From CAVORB01 sp963698495 (GTDB lineage: Bacteria > Pseudomonadota > Gammaproteobacteria > Chromatiales > Chromatiaceae): a stretch of DNA of 64,000 nucleotides. A model generated the notes under the pieces. That model made no database searches, was not told the DNA's origin, and was given only the letters and a program-made list of their open reading frames with translations. The position numbers were made by a program, and so were the translations under genes. Where the stretch lies: positions 1 through 64,000 of the forward strand of contig CAVORB010000014.1 in NCBI GenBank assembly GCA_963698495.1. The letters are read 5' to 3'. This document shows, one piece after another, positions 60,453 to 64,000 of this stretch; position 1 is the stretch's first letter, and each line of letters begins with the position of its first letter.

Positions 60453-63080
60453 TCAGGCCGTCGCCTCCATCCGCGCCGTGGCTTCCTCGGCCAGTGGCAG
60501 GCGAACGCGAAAGACGGCCCCCCCGCCTGCCGGGGACTCCGCCCAGATGCGGCCGGCGTGATTCTCCAGGATTGTCTGACTGATGGGCAACCCCATCCCC
60601 ATTCCGGTCTCCTTGGTGGTGAAGAAGGGGTCGAACAGGTGCAGCATGCGCCCCGGCGGGATACCCGGACCCGTATCCTCGACATCGACCTCGGCGCCTT
60701 CCGCCAGCCGACGGGTGCGAATGGTCAATCGCCGGCCCTCCGGCGCCACCTCGGCGAGGGCGTCGAGCGCGTTGCGCACCAGATTGAGCAACACCTGCTC
60801 GATCTGTACCAGATCGACGTCCACCGGGATCTCGCCTGCGGCCAGATCGAGATCGATGGTGAGCTCCATCCTCTCGGTCTCGAACTCGACGAACGAGCAG
60901 ACCTCGCGCACCAGGTGATTGAGGTCGACCAGCGATCGGCTCGGGGGCTGCTTGCCCACCAGGGTGCGCAAGCGGCGGATGATCTCGCTTGCCCGTTGCG
61001 CCTGGTTCGAGATCTGCGCCATGGCGTCCACCAGATCCTGCGTTTCCCCCACCCCGCTCTGCAGGCGCCGGCTGCAGCCATTGGCATAGTTGGCGATGGC
61101 GGACAGCGGTTGATTGAGCTCGTGGGCCATCCCGGTCGCCACCTCCCCCATGGTGCTGAGGCGGCACACGTGCACGAGCTCGGACTGGTGCTGGCGCGAC
61201 TCCTGCTCCGCCCGCCGCACGGCGGTGATGTCCCGCGCATAGATGTTGACGTAGCCGAGCTCATGGATGGGCGCGAACAGCAGGGAATAGACCTGATCGC
61301 CGAGCTGCGTCTCCCGCTCCGTGTTGCGACCGCCCGCGAGCGCGTCCCGCACCTCCGCGGCCCACTCCGGCGGCAGGTGCTCCCCCTCCCGGGTCGTCCA
61401 GCCGGCGAGGAGGGGCTCGCTGGCGGCATTCGCGTAGGCGATCAGGCTCTCCGCGTTGACGCGCAGGATCGGGTTGGGGCTCTCGCCCGGGAAGCGCGCC
61501 AGGCTCTGGATCTCGCGCTCGGCTTGCTTGCGCTTGGTGATGTCGTGCATGTAGAGGGTGTAGAACAGCTCCTCCTCCAACCGAATGGGCACGATCGAGA
61601 GCTCCATCGGGATCTCCGAGCCATCGGCCCGCAGGGCATTGAGCTCGCTCCTGGCCTGCGGCTCGTGGCCCTCGCGGCGGGCGCGGCGGGATCCCCGCAG
61701 CAGCGCCAGGAAGCTCTGGCGCTCCGCGTCGGGGACGAAGAGCTTGCTGAAGCTCGCGCCGATGACATGCTTGCGACCGTAGCCCAGCGTGCGCTCCGCG
61801 GTCGGGTTGAACTCGATGATCTCGCCCTTGCGGTTGAGGGTGACGAGGGAGTCCAGCGACGCCTCCATCATCGCGGCCTTGAGCGCCTCGCTCTCGCGCA
61901 TCTCGATGGCGTGCTTGCGGCTCATCTCCTCGCGGGCCTTCAACACCAGCTGCGTGAACTGCTGTATCCACTCCTCCAGCAGAATCAGCTGATTGGCGCC
62001 GCGCCTGAACTCCGGCTGCTGGAAGCCGAGCGCACGGTGCGAGAAGGTCGACATGCGCTTGAGGACCTTGTTGAGCCGCGCCGAGACCAGATAGATCACC
62101 AGGGTGAAAACGCCGATGAACACGGCGGCGGCGATGGCGCGCTGGCGGCGCTCGAACAGGCGCACGTGACGGGACGCCCTCTCGACGCTGTCCATGGGGA
62201 TGAAGGTGGTGAAGAGCAGATTCCAGTCCGATCCCTCGTACTGCGGCAGCGACTGGGAGGTCACCAGGAAGTCGTCGGTCCACTGCTCGACCGGCGTATC
62301 CGCGAGCAGAACCTCCGGGTCGACGCTGACGAGGATGCGCTGCTCATCGGAATCCACCAGGGCGACCGCCGCCTCGCTGGAGGAGATGCCGCGCTGCGAG
62401 GCCTCGAGGAAGCTCTCGTTCACCGGCACCAGGAACACCAGGCTGCCCATGAGATAACCGCCGGAGTCCTCCACCGCATCGCTCAGCAACAGATAGAGAC
62501 GCCCATCGAGGCGCGTGAGCACCGTGCGCACCTCGCTCGGGTCCAGGAAGTTCGGATCGACCTTGCCGGCAATCTCCGGCGGTACCGGCGTCTCGCCGGC
62601 CTGAAAGATCTCGCGCACGTACCCCCGGGTATCCACCAGGAGGGCGTGACTCGGGGCGGACAAGGCGTTGCGTTTGAAGAAATCCGGCAGCCAGTCCGGA
62701 CGGAAATCCCGGTAGATCACGGGCTCGACCTGCTCGCCCGGAAACCAGAACCGGGGCTCCAGATAGCGCGCGAGCTGGCTGTGATTGGCGACCAGCCGGG
62801 CGGTCGCCCCGTAGCCCGCCAGATACTGGTCGAACAGGATCAGGCTCTCGCGCGAGCGCAGATCCAACCGCGAACGCAGCTCCTGGTCGAAGATCTTCTT
62901 GACCTGGCGGCTCTGGATCTGCTCGAGCACGCCCCAAACCGCGATGCCAGCGGCAAGGCCGATCACGATGGCGACGAGCGGCATCGGAACCCGGCGCAGC
63001 AGCCAGAAGAAGAAGGGTTTGACCTGTATCCGTTTCAAGCGGGCGTTTGGTCCTTGAATGTTCGGATCTCTGAGCCCCAA
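60453..63080 (-). CDS. Membrane sensor histidine kinase with periplasmic PDC-like domain and PAS domains
   Basis: An 875-residue kinase. TM1 is at about 31-52, a large periplasmic Cache/PDC-like domain follows (54-335), TM2 is at about 338-358, then a linker helix and two PAS domains (about 405-530 and 535-630). His653 lies in GMAHELNQPLSAIANYANG, followed by the ATPase domain (LLNLVRNALDAL, EDTGPGIPPG, GMGMGLPISQTIL). The HELNQP box is typical of the DctB/FixL class. The ligand is unknown; DctB relatives sense C4-dicarboxylates. Its partner is the downstream regulator. Confidence 0.88.
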   Translation of the reverse strand: MGLRDPNIQGPNARLKRIQVKPFFFWLLRRVPMPLVAIVIGLAAGIAVWGVLEQIQSRQVKKIFDQELRSRLDLRSRESLILFDQYLAGYGATARLVANHSQLARYLEPRFWFPGEQVEPVIYRDFRPDWLPDFFKRNALSAPSHALLVDTRGYVREIFQAGETPVPPEIAGKVDPNFLDPSEVRTVLTRLDGRLYLLLSDAVEDSGGYLMGSLVFLVPVNESFLEASQRGISSSEAAVALVDSDEQRILVSVDPEVLLADTPVEQWTDDFLVTSQSLPQYEGSDWNLLFTTFIPMDSVERASRHVRLFERRQRAIAAAVFIGVFTLVIYLVSARLNKVLKRMSTFSHRALGFQQPEFRRGANQLILLEEWIQQFTQLVLKAREEMSRKHAIEMRESEALKAAMMEASLDSLVTLNRKGEIIEFNPTAERTLGYGRKHVIGASFSKLFVPDAERQSFLALLRGSRRARREGHEPQARSELNALRADGSEIPMELSIVPIRLEEELFYTLYMHDITKRKQAEREIQSLARFPGESPNPILRVNAESLIAYANAASEPLLAGWTTREGEHLPPEWAAEVRDALAGGRNTERETQLGDQVYSLLFAPIHELGYVNIYARDITAVRRAEQESRQHQSELVHVCRLSTMGEVATGMAHELNQPLSAIANYANGCSRRLQSGVGETQDLVDAMAQISNQAQRASEIIRRLRTLVGKQPPSRSLVDLNHLVREVCSFVEFETERMELTIDLDLAAGEIPVDVDLVQIEQVLLNLVRNALDALAEVAPEGRRLTIRTRRLAEGAEVDVEDTGPGIPPGRMLHLFDPFFTTKETGMGMGLPISQTILENHAGRIWAESPAGGGAVFRVRLPLAEEATARMEATA

Positions 63081-63184
63081 GTCTAACCAGTCCCCGCGGT
63101 CTCGTCGCCCCGGGACATGACGCCGGCGACCGGAACAACGACAATTGGAGCGGTCGTGCCAACTCGTTTCATGCGGAAGACCTA

Positions 63185-63640
63185 ATGCCCCTGGACATCC
63201 AGCTCGCCCGAACGCCGGGTTTCCTGCGCCGCCTGGCCGCGATGTGCTACGACCTGGTGCTGCTGTTCGGTATGCTGCTGCTCGCGGTGCTGATCCTGGT
63301 CCTGCCTTACGGGGCCTTGATCGGGGAGTTTCCCCATCAGGAGCCCTGGCATCGTTTCGCGCTTCAGGTCTATTTGCTGGCCATCATCGGCCTGTTCTAC
63401 GGCTTTTTCTGGGTGCGTGGCGGCCAGACCCTCGGCATGAGGGCGTGGCGCATGCGCCTGCTGCGGGACGACGGCAGCGCGTTGTCCCCGCGGGACGCCC
63501 TGCTGCGGCTATTCTGGGCGGCGGTATGGCTCGCCCCGCTGGGCGCCGGATTGCTGTGGATGCTGATCGACCGCGAAGGACTGACCCCTTACGACCGCCT
63601 CTCCCATACCCGCCTGGTCATGACGCGCAAGGCTGCGTGA
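63185..63640 (+). CDS. RDD family membrane protein
   Basis: A 151-residue protein with RRLAAMCYDLVLLFGMLLLAV near the start (the RDD-like Arg and Asp), three hydrophobic helices and GGQTLGMRAWRMRLLRDDG, the family signature. RDD proteins are small membrane proteins of mostly unknown function. It is divergent from the sensor kinase gene and convergent with lptG. Confidence 0.86.
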   Translation: MPLDIQLARTPGFLRRLAAMCYDLVLLFGMLLLAVLILVLPYGALIGEFPHQEPWHRFALQVYLLAIIGLFYGFFWVRGGQTLGMRAWRMRLLRDDGSALSPRDALLRLFWAAVWLAPLGAGLLWMLIDREGLTPYDRLSHTRLVMTRKAA

Positions 63641-63723
63641 GAGGCTGCTTATTGGCCTTCCTGGCCAAGATCAGCACACATCCATGTGCCGCGAGAAGCG
63701 CTGACCGATGAGCAGCGTTTTCG

Positions 63724-64000
63724 CTACCCCACCCGGCGCAGGACGAACTGCGCGCCAGCGAGGAACAGCAACGGCGGGATGAAGGCCGCGAGCCAGGCGC
63801 TCATGCCGTAGAGCAGCGCGAGATAGGAGAAGGTGCGGCTCACGAGGTAGAAGCCAATGCCGACCAGCACGCCGAAAAAGATGCGGGGTCCGATGCCCGT
63901 GCTGCGGGCGGAGCCGAACAGGATCGGAATGGACAGGAAGATCATGGCGAGGATCAGGAAGGGGTGCACCACCTTCCCCCAGAAGGCGACCTCGTAGGCC
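63724..64000 (-). CDS. lptG: LPS export ABC transporter permease LptG, C-terminal part
   Basis: The last 91 codons of a membrane protein running off the window. YEVAFWGKVVHPFLILAMIFLSIPILFG, then GPRIFFGVLVGIGFYLVS and LLYGMSAWLAAFIPPLLF, match the C-terminal helices of LptG, which with LptF and LptB extracts lipopolysaccharide from the inner membrane. The start lies beyond 64000. The stop codon is at 63724. It is convergent with the RDD gene. Confidence 0.85.
   Translation of the reverse strand, partial: AYEVAFWGKVVHPFLILAMIFLSIPILFGSARSTGIGPRIFFGVLVGIGFYLVSRTFSYLALLYGMSAWLAAFIPPLLFLAGAQFVLRRVG

Noticed and set aside
60231..63086. A 951-codon plus-strand frame opposite the sensor kinase
   Set aside because: Antisense shadow of a clear histidine kinase; the composition is unlike a real protein and no ribosome binding site was seen.

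Overview
The window is GC-rich chromosomal DNA from a gammaproteobacterium. Three gene orders support this: cspD-clpS-clpA, aroA-cmk-rpsA-ihfB and phoB-phoR. So does the mix of HflD, MnmA, BolA, IHF-beta, class I-type AroA and LptG. A large pyruvate:ferredoxin-type oxidoreductase next to a GltD/Nfn-like protein, a polyferredoxin fusion and a FixL/FixJ-like pair suggest a redox-versatile, Chromatiales-like relative. I cannot name a genus. No rRNA, phage, insertion sequence or CRISPR array was seen.

Layout. 0.1-5.2 kb: small conserved genes (DUF1820, a PDC/Cache-type sensor protein, an ankyrin lipoprotein, BolA, a sodium:alanine symporter, a small membrane protein, a GNAT). 5.2-5.9 kb: a Doc toxin with an AbrB/MazE-type antitoxin. 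6-17 kb: housekeeping (clpA, clpS, cspD-like, icd, mnmA, hflD, acnA, purB) ending in a bidirectional terminator. 17-20.8 kb: an OmpA-domain protein, a DMT exporter, a GNAT/DUF7931 pair and a secretin-N-like protein. 20.8-27.6 kb: a tightly coupled minus-strand operon. It holds a 1216-residue fusion (membrane spermidine-synthase-like, covalent-FMN and NosR/NapH-like ferredoxin domains), two small proteins, the AmmeMemoRadiSam radical SAM enzyme and an exported-looking Memo-AMMECR1 fusion. 28.7-36.1 kb: secreted FG-GAP/UnbV/Calx-beta paralogues carrying a triplicated C-terminal domain, plus a secreted protein of unknown function. 36.7-44.8 kb: a giant 2-oxoacid:ferredoxin oxidoreductase followed by a fused GltD/PyrK (Nfn-like) partner. 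45 kb: a MITE-like element and tRNA-Cys/tRNA-Leu behind a strong promoter. 45.7-52.2 kb: GATase, NUDIX, PutP, an MBL hydrolase and phoBR with a Pho-box promoter. 52.2-56.6 kb: ihfB, rpsA, cmk and aroA. 56.8-64 kb: a dihydrolipoamide-dehydrogenase-like enzyme, an UMF1 MFS permease, a FixJ/FixL-type pair, an RDD protein and the 3' end of lptG.

The most novel-looking part is the 20.8-27.6 kb operon. All joins downstream of the fusion gene are ATGA overlaps. Two small proteins share a C-terminal EAD-(F/W)-Y-x-P motif, and the Memo-AMMECR1 fusion carries an N-terminal signal-like segment. This points to a membrane or extracytoplasmic redox system in which Memo, AMMECR1 and radical SAM proteins work with a flavinylated polyferredoxin.

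Five genes (acnA, the oxidoreductase, the Lpd-like gene and both FG-GAP paralogues) have reading frames broken by small indels, six events in all, several of them in homopolymers. Sequence or assembly error is a likely cause, so I annotate these as single genes with the break noted.
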